Assembly: GCA_963693365.1 (NCBI GenBank)
Contig: CAVNZM010000005.1
Coordinates: forward strand, 1,984,001-2,048,000
Direction of reading: 5' to 3'
Length of the DNA stretch: 64,000 nucleotides
Origin: Amoebidium appalachense
Taxonomy: Eukaryota > Ichthyosporea
Positions 1 to 17,311 of the stretch are shown here, one piece after another. A program made the position numbers and the translations under genes. Positions within the stretch are counted from its first letter, which is position 1. Each line of letters begins with the position of its first letter. The notes beneath the pieces were generated by a model that ran no database searches, was not told the origin of the DNA, and was given only the letters and a program-made list of their open reading frames with translations.

Positions 1-23
1 CTGTTTTCATTCTTTCCCGACAG

Positions 24-4766
<4,743 letters not shown>

Positions 4767-5256
4767 GTTGGATATGTATGTGATATATACTGATGGAAAG
4801 TATGCAAAAAGGGGCTAGGTCTAGGTTAGATGTGGGCTGGTACCGGTAGAAATGCAAATTCAGTACTATTTACTTGCTCGAAAGTTAAAGTACTAATATT
4901 AGTCTTGAGTATGCTGGGAAGAGGGTGGTGAATTTCGAACATTTCGAACATGATGGATTGTAGGATTACTGACAAAACGAGAGCTGAAACACGTTCAACA
5001 TAAGGAACAAGGCTTTGTAACAGGTTGTATTTTGCTATGCATGCTGAAATGGCATGGAATGCTAGTTTACACATGTCCGAGCTTGTTATATATGATACCC
5101 TGATGCCATTGACACTTGTCGGGTGCACCACTGTGCTTTTCGTCGTCGCTTTTTTGGTTGTCTTACACAGCAGTTACGAAATCTCAGGATTTCATGAATT
5201 TTCTCAACAGTAGAATCTACTTCATGACGCTGTACCTTTGTTTCCCAGTCAGGTGA

Positions 5257-5262
5257 AATAAA
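5257..5262 (+). terminator. Candidate DDB1 poly(A) signal AATAAA
   Basis: Canonical hexamer on the + strand, downstream of the DDB1 stop at 4766. No other canonical hexamer was noticed closer to the stop. Confidence 0.45.
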
Positions 5263-5628
5263 ACCTGTGCCTTATGATGGCTCGTGTCGCTGCACTGCGC
5301 ACATTTCGTTGTGCATGGCACGTGTGCAAAGATCTTGTGTCCGGTGCAAAAATGTAGGATGGCAATCATGGCTTATGTACCGGAGAAGCATACACAATTG
5401 TGTATATGCATGCATTGCTGTGACCTCTCGCTGGTTAGCCTAAGTACCTCCATGATGAACCTCACGAACATGGATCATAATGCTTGCAATCCAGGATAAA
5501 TACGGAACCCACCATGTCATGCATTGGGACCAAATCCCGAAGGGATGGATCACCAAATGTGGCCACAAACACACAGCTCCCAGAGGAGCCACTATGTTGC
5601 AAAGTGTACGCATGCGCTTCAGAGTAGC

Positions 5629-5735
5629 CGCAACAACGTATACACGAATAGTGTTAACACATCCGCAACAAGGTATACACGAATAGTGTTAACACATCCG
5701 CAACAAAGTATACACGAATAGTGTTAACACATCCG
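5629..5735. repeat. 35-bp minisatellite, 3 copies
   Basis: The motif TACACGAATAGTGTTAACAC recurs at 5641, 5676 and 5711, an exact 35-bp period with one or two substitutions. Confidence 0.95.
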
Positions 5736-6338
5736 GTTGCACACAAGGTCTACAAGGTGTTGGCAAGAACGTTCCACGGTGACATTTCGGTTCGGTAACC
5801 CAGTGCAGTCCAACAGGATGTTCCAAGTTCCACGTGGATGGCATGCCGAACACCCCTTCTCCGCCCCCTCCCCTTCCCCGGAAAATCATCCCTCCCCCTC
5901 CCCACACATACACGCAAAGCAACCGGTACCCACCACAAACACAACACCACGGAACAATAAAGAACACCATCAGTGGTTGCGCATGTAAAGCCAAACATGC
6001 AAAGGTCCAGTGTGCCGCAACTGCATGCACCCTCAAGCGCCACAAGAAATAGCACGGGAACAAGTATGCACAAAGCTCAACAGCAAGTGGTGCAAGGCAC
6101 ATAGGCCAAGCTGGGCACATTATCACACGGATGCTCACCGTACTTTCACTAACGGTTACTGTCATACAGAAACACGCGACACAAAAGGAGATACAAGCAC
6201 CAACAAAGGGGGTGCGAGATCACAAGACCAGGAGGCAGCACAGTTGGGGTTGCAAGAGTCTTGACCAGCAAGCCAGCTGATATTGCACCTTTATGTCTAT
6301 TTTTAGCGTCAACACCGCAGGACAGGGCCCAGTGGTGC

Positions 6339-9300
6339 TTAGACTCTGTAGCCACGGGACTTGCGGCGACCACGAGCGCGCTGAAGGGGAAGGGATGAGG
6401 TTAGAAGGTGGATAAAAAGACGCTCGCAAGAAGGGGGAACATGCAGGTTGGTGTACAGATGTACAAGGTATTGGAGGCATGTATACAATGGATCAGACAA
6501 AACATGCCCGTGACAGAATCGTCAAGCTCTACGGTACCATATTCACACCAAGTTTCTCATGCACAATCAGGAGCTCAGTCAGCCACCCCTAAAAGCAGAT
6601 GCTCTGCATTTCCCTCATCGAAATCCCAGCCTCCCCTCTCCCTACCCCGGACAACCACATGATGCTCACCACGCCTCTGGCAGGTGGACACCAAGGCCCT
6701 GTACCTGCAGAAACACGACATACCCACACAAAAAGAGAAAAAGAGTGAGCAAGCACACACACCTCGAACTTGCGGCCCTTGGACTCGATGTAGGGCTTGG
6801 CACTGCTGTTGGGCACACCGGGGGCACCGAAGTGCTTGTTGGCCTCACGGCTGTTGCGGGGGCCGCGGAGCAGCAGGCAGTTCTGGCCGTGGGGGTGGCG
6901 CAGAGCAAGCTGGTCGAAGGTCAGCGTCTCGCCGCCGGCCTTGACAATGCGGGCACGGGCGCTGGCAGTGAACCTGGAACGAAGCACGTGTGTGAGCAGA
7001 GGTGATGGGCATGTGGGAAAATAGCCGTGTTGAGATGATAGAGCCTGTGTGGAGAAGGTAATGGCTTGTGCATGTTTTTTGAAAAGGGGAAGATGGAGAA
7101 ACTGTGTGTAGGTGACAGCAGTGTTGCAAAGGCACTGGTTTGTGCATGTTTTTTGAGAAGGGGAAGATGGAGATAATTTTGTATAGGTGACAACAGTGTG
7201 TTGCAATGACGATGGCTTGTGCATATTTTTATGAGAAGGGGAAGATGGAGAAAATTTTGATATGCGACAGCAGTGTGTTGCAATGGTGTGAAATAAGTAC
7301 ATTTATGAAAAACACACACACACGAAGAAAGTGTTCCGGTAATGCAGAGTGACGGTGATGGTAACTTGAATCGAAGAGTCTGCTTTGTCCATCGCCCAAA
7401 GTTCACAACTGAACAACGAACTGAGCCGATGACCAACACAACGCTGGTTCCCAACACGTATGCGGCTACTGATCAACGTGACGAGTAACTATCTCAGCAA
7501 CTCTGTTCCTGACCGATTGAGATGTTTCTGGTGTCCGCCTCAGCCACAATCCTTATTCCAATACGGTAGCCCACCTTCTCTGTTGCTGCAGTCTATTTAC
7601 CTCTGCACCACTAGGCGCAGCCATGAAGAACAAAGCTATGAAGGCTACTGGTGAAGGGCACTTCCGGTGGCCAAGTGCGGCCCATTTACTGTTCACAGCA
7701 AGCCTAACAAGCAGAGCAATGAAGTGGCACTCTTTTCTGGCAAATTCTTCCTTTGAGAGTTATAACCGGGCACGGTCCGTTGAATTCCTTTCTCCCGTTG
7801 CTTTCTCGCACAGCCTGTCGGTCAGATGTGCCTGTTGCTACACCTGCACCCCACCACCCAGCACTGTGCTTACCTGAGGGCGCAGACCTTCAGGCCCTTG
7901 GGGGCGTCGAGCATGCGCTTGTCATCGGTGACGGTGCCCACCACCACAACGGTCTTGCCATCCTTGCCCTTGGCCAGGCGGGCAATCTTGGACAGAGACA
8001 GAGGCGGCCTGTTCATGCGGGACATAAACAGACGCTTCAGGATCACCTTGTTGAACTTGGAGTCTGTGCGCCGGGCAAGGAACCGGTACAGCTGTGGCGC
8101 CAACAGTCAGACACACCACAGGCACACATTCTCACACCTATTACTTCGATTGTTGCATTCCAGCTTCCGTTTCCAGTAGAGAAACCACACATTCTCACAC
8201 CTATTACTTCGATTGTTGCATTCCAGCTTCCGTTTCCAGTAGAGAAACCACTGCCGCTCTCAGCACTTCTGCCAGACACAGCACGAACAGCCAAGCTCCA
8301 ACCTAGCTTGTGACACTAGCAGGGCTCTGTCACCCCCGCTCAACAACTAAAAACTGCAGGCAAGTCCCTGTTTATGAAGAAAAACTAGCCTAATGTCCTG
8401 TGGTAAGGACTGAGCCCGATGCACCCACAACCGTTTGATACCCTGTGTTGATTGCACCATCACAAGCAACAACGTGAAGTCACTCATCCTCTGTACCAGC
8501 AAGCTTGCTGACAAAGGCACACAGCCTTACAATACAGAAACCCCACACCTACACATCTGCAAAAATAAATCTCAACCATGTAATGCAGTACGGTACAGGT
8601 CAACCAGGACTACATCAAGTGTCGGCAAGTAGGTGCGGTCTCACCCTCCCGTTCTCGTTTTCGAAACACGGGCGAGCTGGCTTCCCAACCGTTGTTTCCC
8701 ACAGCCCCTCACTCCCTCCCCCCACTCCCGGTTTCGGAAAAAACTACTTAGCACCACGTACCTTCACCAAGAGTGTGACGTACACATTCTTGCTTGCAGC
8801 CGCAGTGCGGTTGCTCTTCTTCTTATTGCGGTGGTCCAGATCGATCCCCTACAGAAAATATTGAATGTTAGGTTGGTAAAAATAAGGGGGGTGGTAGGAT
8901 TCCATGAAACGGAGGTTCCCTTTCTATCAAAATCCGGCCCCTAACCAGCCACTGTTAAGCGTTCATAAGAGGAAAAAATTTCCCATCGATTGATTTTCGA
9001 AATTGTCAGACACGAAGGCTGTTCGTTGGAAGGTGGGTGATGTGATGATTCGCACCATCGTCGCTCAATCTCTCGGTAGTCCGATTCTCCTAGGTCACGG
9101 CCAGTTGACCCAGACACAGATATCACCTGGATGCCGCTGGATTGCTGTGGATTGTTCCCTCTCTCTCGTCCAAACTCCACCCTTACACGGATGCGATTAA
9201 CCTACATCCACTTCCCCGGTGATACGGCCCTATCCTATCCATTCATGACTTCCTACGCAGCACCCCTATCCATCGCTTTTGTGAAATATATCCGCGCTGC

Positions 9301-9396
9301 ATCCAACGTATCCTCTATCCATCGTTTCTCCAAGGCTTGCTTATGACTAGGTAGTATCTTAAACACATGGAATACGAAGGCTGAGATTCGTACCAT
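6339..9396 (-). CDS. RPL18: 60S ribosomal protein L18 (eL18)
   Basis: Large-subunit ribosomal protein eL18. Exons on the minus strand: 9396-9394 (only the ATG), 8848-8762, 8091-7874, 6973-6763, 6380-6339 (stop TAA). The product starts [12 protein letters not shown] and continues [75 protein letters not shown] and [13 protein letters not shown]. It is about 186 residues, the usual eL18 length, and colinear with the human protein. The first exon is inferred: GCCATG followed by donor GTACGA at 9393, in good Kozak context and just below a pyrimidine tract that looks like a 5' TOP element. ATG-GTGCGA at 9055-9053 is the alternative start exon. Introns 3 and 4 carry 63-bp and 73-bp tandem repeats. 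Identity is certain; exon 1 is probable. Confidence 0.95.
7059..7287. repeat. About 73-bp tandem repeat, 3 imperfect copies (RPL18 intron 4)
   Basis: Units carry GGCTTGTGCATGTTTTTTGA, GAAGGGGAAGATGGAGA and ACAGTGTGTTGCAA, at about 7062, 7136 and 7211. Confidence 0.85.
8123..8248. repeat. 63-bp tandem duplication (RPL18 intron 3)
   Basis: Two essentially identical 63-bp units (CACACATTCTCACACCTATT to CCAGTAGAGAAAC), starting at 8123 and 8186. Confidence 0.95.
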
Positions 9397-9895
9397 GGCG
9401 ACGTTCTCCGGTCCGAGGAGGAAAGGAAAGGCACACACAGAAGCCGAAGTCTTTTCAGTCAGCCCGCCTGCTCGCGGCTGCCTCACGTGCCAGTCATTAT
9501 AACTCAACTGCTGTTGATAAAATGATCCAACCACCATAGGTATTCGTAAATGCTAGCCCGGAAATAACAAATTGCTTTATCTATGATTGGTTGTGGTTAA
9601 CAGATCTGCATGCCATTCTTTATGACGATTCAGCTTTCTGTCTTCAAAAACGAAGGGCGCGAAGTTCCGGAAGTTTTGCACACGAAACATCGTTACAACT
9701 CATGTTTACCAAGGGCAAGCAAGAGCTAAAGCCACAACAGTGAATACCTTCTAGCAGTTCTCGTGAGGTTTCATGTTTTCTTTCTTTTCTGGATGAACAA
9801 ATGTCATATAGAAAGATTAAAGCTTTAAGTCCTAACATCACAAGATCACGGACAGGGGCACGAATTCCCGCCTTGTACATGTGAAGTGATATCTA
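9397..9895. promoter_or_regulatory. Divergent promoter region RPL18 / glycosyltransferase
   Basis: About 500 bp between two outward-facing start codons. The RPL18 side has a pyrimidine tract on the minus strand (9431-9415, CCTTTCCTTTCCTCCTC) ending 18 nt above the ATG. This resembles the terminal oligopyrimidine start of ribosomal-protein mRNAs and would give a 35-nt leader. No TATA box was noticed on either side. Confidence 0.5.
9415..9431 (-). promoter_or_regulatory. Candidate 5' TOP tract / transcription start of RPL18
   Basis: Minus-strand C followed by an uninterrupted 16-nt pyrimidine run immediately above the inferred start exon. The position and composition are those of a TOP motif. 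The start site itself is inference. Confidence 0.45.
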
Positions 9896-11108
9896 ATGCA
9901 GCTCCAGGCTCTACTTTTGAGGGTTGTGCTCCGCTGCCTCCTATTCCTCTTTCTTGCTTATTCTTTATACTACTTATTTTGTAAGCCATTTTACGGCACG
10001 AGGGTATCAACAAAATTGATAATGCTGTCCAATTCTCAGTCTGAATCGGTCAAGGTCAGCACACAAACTCTGGAAGCAAGCAAGCGTGAACCACACCAGT
10101 CCCTCGGCCGCATCTTGAACCCGGTAGCGACCTCTATTTTTCTTGACGGATTAAAGAAAGCTTGCTCAACAAATGCCTCTGTAAGCTATGCACCTGAGAG
10201 CGAGCACCACATACAACCATGCTTGAGATACCTTAAAGAACACAAAAATGGTGGTCAACTAGGTGCCCGAGAGTTCACCGGAACTTGCACCCCATTGCAA
10301 TTTCACACGTATTGGAAAGGAGTGCTTGGCCCCTTGCAAATACTATCCATACTTTCATTTGTTAAAACTCAGTCTCCCTGCTCAACTTTAAACGTTTGGC
10401 TGCATGGCCACAACGGACACTATGAGCTCTCGGAGTTTGCGCTGTTGAAGAAGCGGTGCATGAGGGGAAGGGTTGTACTGCAGAAACTTCAGAAGCAGCA
10501 GTTGCTCGACTTAGCACGTGGTACCATTTTGGAGGTACCCCCCCCCCCCCCCCCCCCCTCCCCAACCCCCCACACCTCCCCCCACCCTCCACCCTTCCAC
10601 TTGCCCTCCGCCCCTCCCCCCTTCCCTGTCTTAACCAATCCCCAGCAGCACGATGCTCACAGCAGCGTTGTAGTGTACGGGTTGAACTGCAACTGTCCAC
10701 GTATGCCATGTATATACAACAGACACATGCATACACAAACACACACACGTATGCACTATGCACACACACGGTGTCAAACACATACACTCACACTTAACAC
10801 ATGCACACCCACAAGCATATGCACACACGCATGTACAAGCCAAGCACACATTGTGCGCGCACACACGTGTGTGCGCGCACACACGCAAACACCCACACAC
10901 TACACGCACACACACAGCCACGCACACAAGCACATGGGCACGCCTAATCTTGTGTGTGCAGCTTCACAAGCACGCATATCACCCAAAAGCAGCAAAAAAG
11001 GAACGTAATACGTAGATGGCATGCATTTGTACCTATCTGGTCACTTATGCGCACAGGGACCTCACTGTGTCGCCATGAACATCTTTGTGCACCCTCTTGC
11101 TCCAACCC

Positions 11109-11177
<69 letters not shown>

Positions 11178-11636
11178 ACACACACACAAACACACGCACA
11201 CTGTGACACACACACACACACACACACATACAGTGGCTCTCTCTCTCTTTTTTTCTCTCTCGCCCCTCTCCCTTCCCTCCATCTCCCCTCCTCCCCTCCC
11301 TCCCTCTAAGATTTCCCCCTCCATCCCAGAACTCCCTTCTTTCTTAATCCTCCGGTCTGGTTATCGTATGGCCATGATGCCGCAACTTTTTCTCTGCTTG
11401 TTTTCTGTGTACCGGCATGATCACTAAGTACCCCCAAGTAGAGCCGTGACGGCCCATACTTCCTCGTTGCCCTTTGTCTTTATAACTCATCATTTTTCTA
11501 GGAGCCTTCACTTGATCATTTAACTCCTCAGGACAACAACCGCCCTCACACACACACACTCACTCACTCACTCACTCACTCAATCACTGACTCACTCACT
11601 CACTCACTCACTCACTCACTCACTCACTCACATGCG

Positions 11637-11694
<58 letters not shown>

Positions 11695-12223
11695 CACACA
11701 CACACGCACACACACAAACTCACAAACTCACAAACTCACACACACGCACACACGCACACATGTGCGTACGCACATATGCACCTAAACACACACACGTGCA
11801 CACTCCTCCCTCCCCCCTCCCCCCCCCCCCCCCCAAAAAAAAAAAAAAAAAAAAAAAGGAGAAGAAGAAAGAAAGAAAGAACTACATAAAAAGAGATAGA
11901 AGAAGAAAAGGGACAAAGATAAAAAATCCTTCATCTCCCTACTCTTTCTTGTTGTCTCGTCCAGCTTTGTTCTCTTCCACGTACCTCCCCTCGCTTCCTT
12001 ATTCGTTGTCCTCTCCCTCCCTTCCCTCCTTTCCCATCCACCCCTCTCATCCTGACGCACCCCTTCCTCCCATTTACCCCCTTCTCCCCCCACCCTCCCC
12101 CACCCCAACCCCCGCCCCACCTACCCTCCACCAGCACCAGAAGACGATTACCGTACATACGTACGTGTGCGTGCACACACAAAAATACACGCGCACGCGC
12201 ACGCGCACGCGCACCCACCCACC

Positions 12224-12255
<32 letters not shown>

Positions 12256-12359
12256 CACACGCACGCACACTCACTCACTCACACACACTCACACTCACTC
12301 ACACACACTCACACTCACACTCACACTCACACTCACACTCACTCTCACTCTCACACTCA

Positions 12360-12398
<39 letters not shown>

Positions 12399-13027
12399 AC
12401 ACGCACACTCACAGGCACAAGCAGAGCACTATGCCACCACAGTCGACTCCCCCGACCCCACCGCCATAAATGCCACCCCGTTTTCAGACTTCATCCGCAT
12501 GCTCCTGTTTCTTCGCCATGGGGGTGTGTGGTTTGACATCGACACGGTGCTACTCCGTGATTTTAAACCCCTGCTAGACTACGAGTTTGTCTACAGGTGT
12601 GTGCTTCTTTCACTCTCGGTGATTCTGTGTTTGTTTCCCTTTCTGCCTCCCAAGCTCGGAGCCTATACCACCCTCCTCTCTCCTTCCCATCCACCCATGC
12701 GCCCTGTCCTTTTTATATGGCAACAGGTGCACAGAGCTCATTGTACATAATCAACACACACATTGGGACACGTGTCTACGTGTGCGTAATATTGTGCGGA
12801 AAACAATTTACAAACAGGAACTTCCATGGCCACACATAAAAATACACACGCACACATCCTCAGTGATCTTAATAGGTGTGACTTGTGCATGCATCCACAA
12901 ACACGTACTGTGTACTTACACAACACAAGCATGACGCACACATGCAAGCACACATCGTACATGGAAGCACATGTATGGGGGGCACCCGCCCCAAAATGCA
13001 CTTGCGCACGCGCATACGAGCGCGCGC

Positions 13028-13111
<84 letters not shown>

Positions 13112-13385
13112 CACAAATGACATACAAACTTGCAAACACGCACACATACACCCCACACCTTGTCCCATCCCATAACCCAAACACACATCGTCACATGCCT
13201 GTCTATATGCACACGCACACACACATACATATACATGCACAACCGCAACAGGGTACCTGATCACAGCGAACACATTAAGCAACCCGATGGCAAACCCTTG
13301 TCATTTCCTGTTTGAACCCCTCCCACCCGTCCCATCCGTCTTCACTTTTTTTTTTTTTTTTTTTTTTTTTTTTGGTGGGGGGGTA

Positions 13386-13419
<34 letters not shown>

Positions 13420-13949
13420 CGGCATGTCGATACATGCTTCTTTCTATGGTATCCACATCCGGTACATAGTCCTGTGGTAAATTTTGTCTATATTTAATTT
13501 TAACACTAAAAATTAAAAACTAAACTGTCTCCCCAACCCACAGGTGGTCCATGGCCGACACGTTCAACACGGCCATATCACACTTCCACCCAAACAGCTC
13601 TCTCCTACCGTCATTGATTGCACACAACACGACGAATCTCCACCCCGACACCATCTCACAATCATGCAAAGACATCCCTTTATGCCGGGAAGGTCTCGTC
13701 GTTTTCCCTTCGTATTTGTTCGACCCCTATTGGGTCATGGTTGACAAAAAGTACTTCCCGAATGACTTCAGCCCGTATAGTGAAAACTACACAGGAAAAT
13801 TTGAAGATTTTTTTACGGCAGCACGCAATGAGAATGAGAGTGTGAGATTTTTTGAGGGTGTTTTTGCCTATCATTGGCATAACCACTGGAATGCAAAGAT
13901 CACGGGCGGAACATGGGCACATTATTTCCAGGAAAAGTTCAAGTGCTAG
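9896..13949 (+). CDS. Type II membrane glycosyltransferase with DXD motif (GT32 / A4GALT-like)
   Basis: Three exons in consistent phase: 9896-10534, 12415-12596, 13544-13949 (stop TAG), 408 residues. Residues about 5-29 form a hydrophobic signal anchor ([17 protein letters not shown]) after a very short cytosolic tail, typical of Golgi type II transferases. Exon 2 carries [28 protein letters not shown], which contains the sugar-transferase DXD region (D-I-D binds the metal-nucleotide sugar). The C-terminal [15 protein letters not shown] resembles the conserved His/Trp block of alpha-1,4-glycosyltransferases. The donor sugar and acceptor cannot be read from the sequence. Exon 2 begins after CACTCACAG at the end of a 1.9-kb CA/CT-rich intron. 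An apparent acceptor at 12487 lies inside this exon and is not needed, because the frame is open through it. Family assignment is good; exact function is unknown. Confidence 0.85.
10538..12412. repeat. Low-complexity glycosyltransferase intron 1
   Basis: A C-run starts 3 nt after the donor (10538-10558). CA/GC-rich sequence follows (10728-10935), then (CA)n at 11111-11176, a CACT/ACTC tetranucleotide array (11559-11632), (CA)n at 11645-11697, an A-run near 11835-11857, and CACT/CTCACT arrays (12240-12410) that run into the acceptor. Confidence 0.9.
13029..13108. repeat. (AC)40 microsatellite
   Basis: Forty perfect AC units in glycosyltransferase intron 2. The same intron holds a T28 run (13346-13373) followed by a G-run to about 13417. 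Confidence 0.95.
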
Positions 13950-14616
13950 CCTTTGAGGTGATAATATTTAGGTCCTGATATGAGTGGATACACCATGTGA
14001 CAATTGCAATGCTGTGAGAGCGTCTAATGATAACAGCCAAACTGAATACAGCTATAAAATACAATAATACCTGTCTAGGTTTGTTCCCATAAATGATTGG
14101 GCCGTGCCTAATGCGTTGGTTTTGGTACGTACAGCTCCAAAAGTGCATGCAAACCAGGTAACAACGTCCATAGAGATCACGTGACAGTGTATTGATGTAA
14201 CCTACAATCTAGTTTAGTGTGGTGGCGGTAGTGCTGCAGAGTGATTAAAGAATAAGGGGACGCCGTGCTGATATGATTATAATTAAACTTTCTATTTTCA
14301 GTTTTGCACGCATTGTGCCTAACAACACGTATGATTATCTGTGTCGTGGCTCATGATGAAACAGTTACTGCAGTATGCATACTGACTCTCATGATATTAG
14401 AGTGAGAGCCGTGTGTAAGCTACACCAAAATGCGTAGGGATCTCTCGCTATGAGCCGGTTACGGCAACAGTAATCGTCTGTAGTACCAGGTGTGCAAGAA
14501 ATTGACCTTTGTGGAACGCGTACGATATCTGTATGTAGTTTCAAAGTTTAAATATTTTCGTTTGTCAAGATTAGCCCAGCAGGCTACCCATTGAACCAGT
14601 CGGGGGAGGGGTCTGC

Positions 14617-14659
<43 letters not shown>

Positions 14660-15070
14660 ACACCTTTCCCCCCGGCGCCCTCGGGCTTGGTTCACCGACA
14701 TCACATGCATGACCCCGGGCCCAATTGTATAGCGCTATATTCAGGATAGAATGAATCGGCATTTCGCAAAACAATTTAAGCTTTCCTGACTATCTCTGTT
14801 TTAAAAAACTATACTGTTCTCGGTATGAGAATAATATTGCTTTTTGCTGGATATTTCTGCGTTTGACAGAATAATTTTGTTTTTTGCATGATCGGATTCT
14901 GCTTTGCACAAGTGCGTGTGTTCTGCTGCCGCATGTGATCAGCAGAATGCATGCTGTAAAGAAGTTCTTTATTGATTAATTCACCTTCAGCTCCCACCAA
15001 GTTCATTCAGCCCATGCCGCTACAATTGCCCCCTTGCATGATATCTTCCTCCCGTGGGGCCCAATTCTGT

Positions 15071-15101
15071 GTGTGTTGTTGTTGTTGTTGTTGTTGTTGT
15101 T

Positions 15102-15184
<83 letters not shown>
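15071..15184. repeat. (GTT)n - T35 - G47 composite tract
   Basis: A GTT trinucleotide repeat passes into a T-run (15104-15137) and then an uninterrupted G-run (15138-15184), one of the longest in the window. Confidence 0.95.
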
Positions 15185-15186
<2 letters not shown>

Positions 15187-15537
15187 ATGCGGGAAAGTGG
15201 GTTGTGGGAGTGGTGTGGTGGTGGTGGGCCTGAGGGAATGTACGGATGGGACTTGCACATGTAGTACATGTACATGTGAAACAATGGCATGGATTTGCAC
15301 CGCCACTCAGGGATTCAAAGCTGGGGGGAGGCCTAGGGTATAGAGGGGTTGACTGTTATACACGTGGGAGCTGTACAAAGGCGCACACGAACATCACTAT
15401 CACCTTTCCGTACAGGTGCACCATACATAAGCCAAGCTTGTCAGACTCACCAGGGCTTGATCAAGAGACATTCACACCATGGGTAAACGAAAACCCGGCC
15501 TGATCCCGGATGGTGCTTATTAACAGCAAAGAGGCCG

Positions 15538-15543
15538 TTTATT
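15538..15543 (-). terminator. Candidate pyruvate carboxylase poly(A) signal
   Basis: AATAAA on the minus strand, 353 nt past the stop codon of the pyruvate carboxylase gene. Confidence 0.45.
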
Positions 15544-15895
15544 GCACTAACAGCACGTAGATTGCAGATTCCACACAGAGGAATACAATACACTTGCCCC
15601 GTCACAATGTCTTAGCCACGTGTTGGCAAGGAAAGGCTACACGGGAGAGAGTTGATACATTAGAGAGCAGCCAGCAATGCTTATCCTGCATCTAGATGAA
15701 CACTAAGTCTACAAAGTCCCGTGTTGAATATAATTCTTCGGTGCTCGAAATTCTTACAAAATACAGAGTAAAACGGGGATTGGTGTCAAAGTAAAAAAAA
15801 TACATTAGTGTAAACGACACATTGCTACAAAGTGATAAAATTGACAAAGTGATAAGACTGATATACACGTGCATCTATATGTAGCACACTACGGC

Positions 15896-17276
15896 CTACT
15901 CGGTAATGTCGGCCACCAGATCGCCGGCCCCGAGCTCCTCACCGACATTGCAGGTCAGCCGGGTGATGGTGCCGCCAACGGGCGCAGAAACGACCGTCTG
16001 GGGGGGCATGGTGTGTTAGTGTATGTTTGGATATTCAGAGTGTATAACAGCGGTGTAATGGGTGCTCATCCAATGTCGGTGGGCGTCAGGGGGGAAAAGA
16101 GTGTGGGATAAGCAAGAGGGTGTGTGCAAGAAACGCCCTCCCCCCTTCCACTCTCTGTGTGTGTTTTCATGTGTGTGTGTGTGTGTTGAAGGGGAAGGGA
16201 GGGAGGGAGGGGGGGGGGGGGGGGTCGCAAAGCATGAACTACACACTCACGACAGATAACACTGCAAACTCAGTGTCGATTAAATAGAACGAACAGAGTC
16301 CGTTCTCCGAGTGAGGGAGGGAGGGAGGGAGGGAGATGGGGGAGGGGGGCATTCTCCAAGGGAAGGAGGGAGGGGGGGAGGGGGAGACTCAAAATAACTT
16401 GTAACGAATTCGAAAGACATGCAGGGTGACCACCCAGAACACAGATCACGACAGAGTGGCATGCGCCGATTAACACCACAGCAAACCACACAGAACGGTG
16501 TAAGCCATGCATGCAAAGCACTGACCTCCATCTTCATTGCCGACATGACCACCAACGGGTCACCCTTGGCCACCTTGTCGCCGACCTTGACCTTGAGCCC
16601 AATGATGGACCCGGGCATGGGGGCACCCACACTGCCCTTGCGCGTCTTATCGGCCTTGTCCTTGACCTTGACACCCAGCGACTGTGGGGAGAGACGTACG
16701 TGAGTGTGTGTAGTGGGTGTTGGGAAGAATAGGCATGAAAAATGTACATGGGTGTGATGGTTGTTGGGTAAGCAAATGCACTCGTGTCTTGGAGACCTGT
16801 ATGTCTGCCTGTGGCATGATAAAGGACATCAAAGACAGGGTGCAAAGATGTGTGTAGACGTTGCGAGGAAACAGCATCAAAACCACCATTGCAGCTCACA
16901 AGCCACTGAAACGTGAGTAAAAGAAAGAATGATGGTACCATCTTCAACGATATTGGGTGCACCCAGAATCTGTGCACCTAAACCCACAGATATAAATATC
17001 ACGGGCAGAACCGTCCAAACCCTCACAGGCTTTCAAGTTATTGGGGTGTGCTGCATACTAGCAGTCAAGGTGCGAGTGTGAGGCCTACCTTGGCTGCCTT
17101 CTTGTCCTGCACGTAGATGGAGCGGGGCTGGCCGTTCATCTCGAAGAACAACTCACGGAACCCGGCAGAATCCAAACTGCCCAGCGCCTGGTAGGTGATG
17201 TGCAGTGTCTTGCCTGCATGGGGGGCAACGTGAGCACGGGCAATGTGCAGGTAGAGAGGCCGTGTGTTAAGTTACT

Positions 17277-17311
<35 letters not shown>

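Larger units (their letters stand above)
4767..6338. other. Convergent spacer DDB1 / RPL18
   Basis: No gene recognised. It should hold the 3' UTRs of both neighbours. AATAAA at 5257-5262, about 490 nt past the DDB1 stop, is a candidate poly(A) signal. A 35-bp minisatellite lies at 5629-5735. Confidence 0.6.
13950..15895. other. Convergent spacer glycosyltransferase / pyruvate carboxylase
   Basis: No gene recognised. It contains a C41 run (14618-14658) and a (GTT)n-T35-G47 composite at about 15071-15184. A minus-strand AATAAA (TTTATT at 15538-15543) lies about 350 nt beyond the pyruvate carboxylase stop. Confidence 0.6.

Noticed and set aside
10962-11009. Small middle exon of the glycosyltransferase after TGTGTGCAG
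   Set aside because: Not needed. Exon 1 joins to 12415 in phase and the frame is continuous through the DXD core. A TAG follows at once in the candidate frame.
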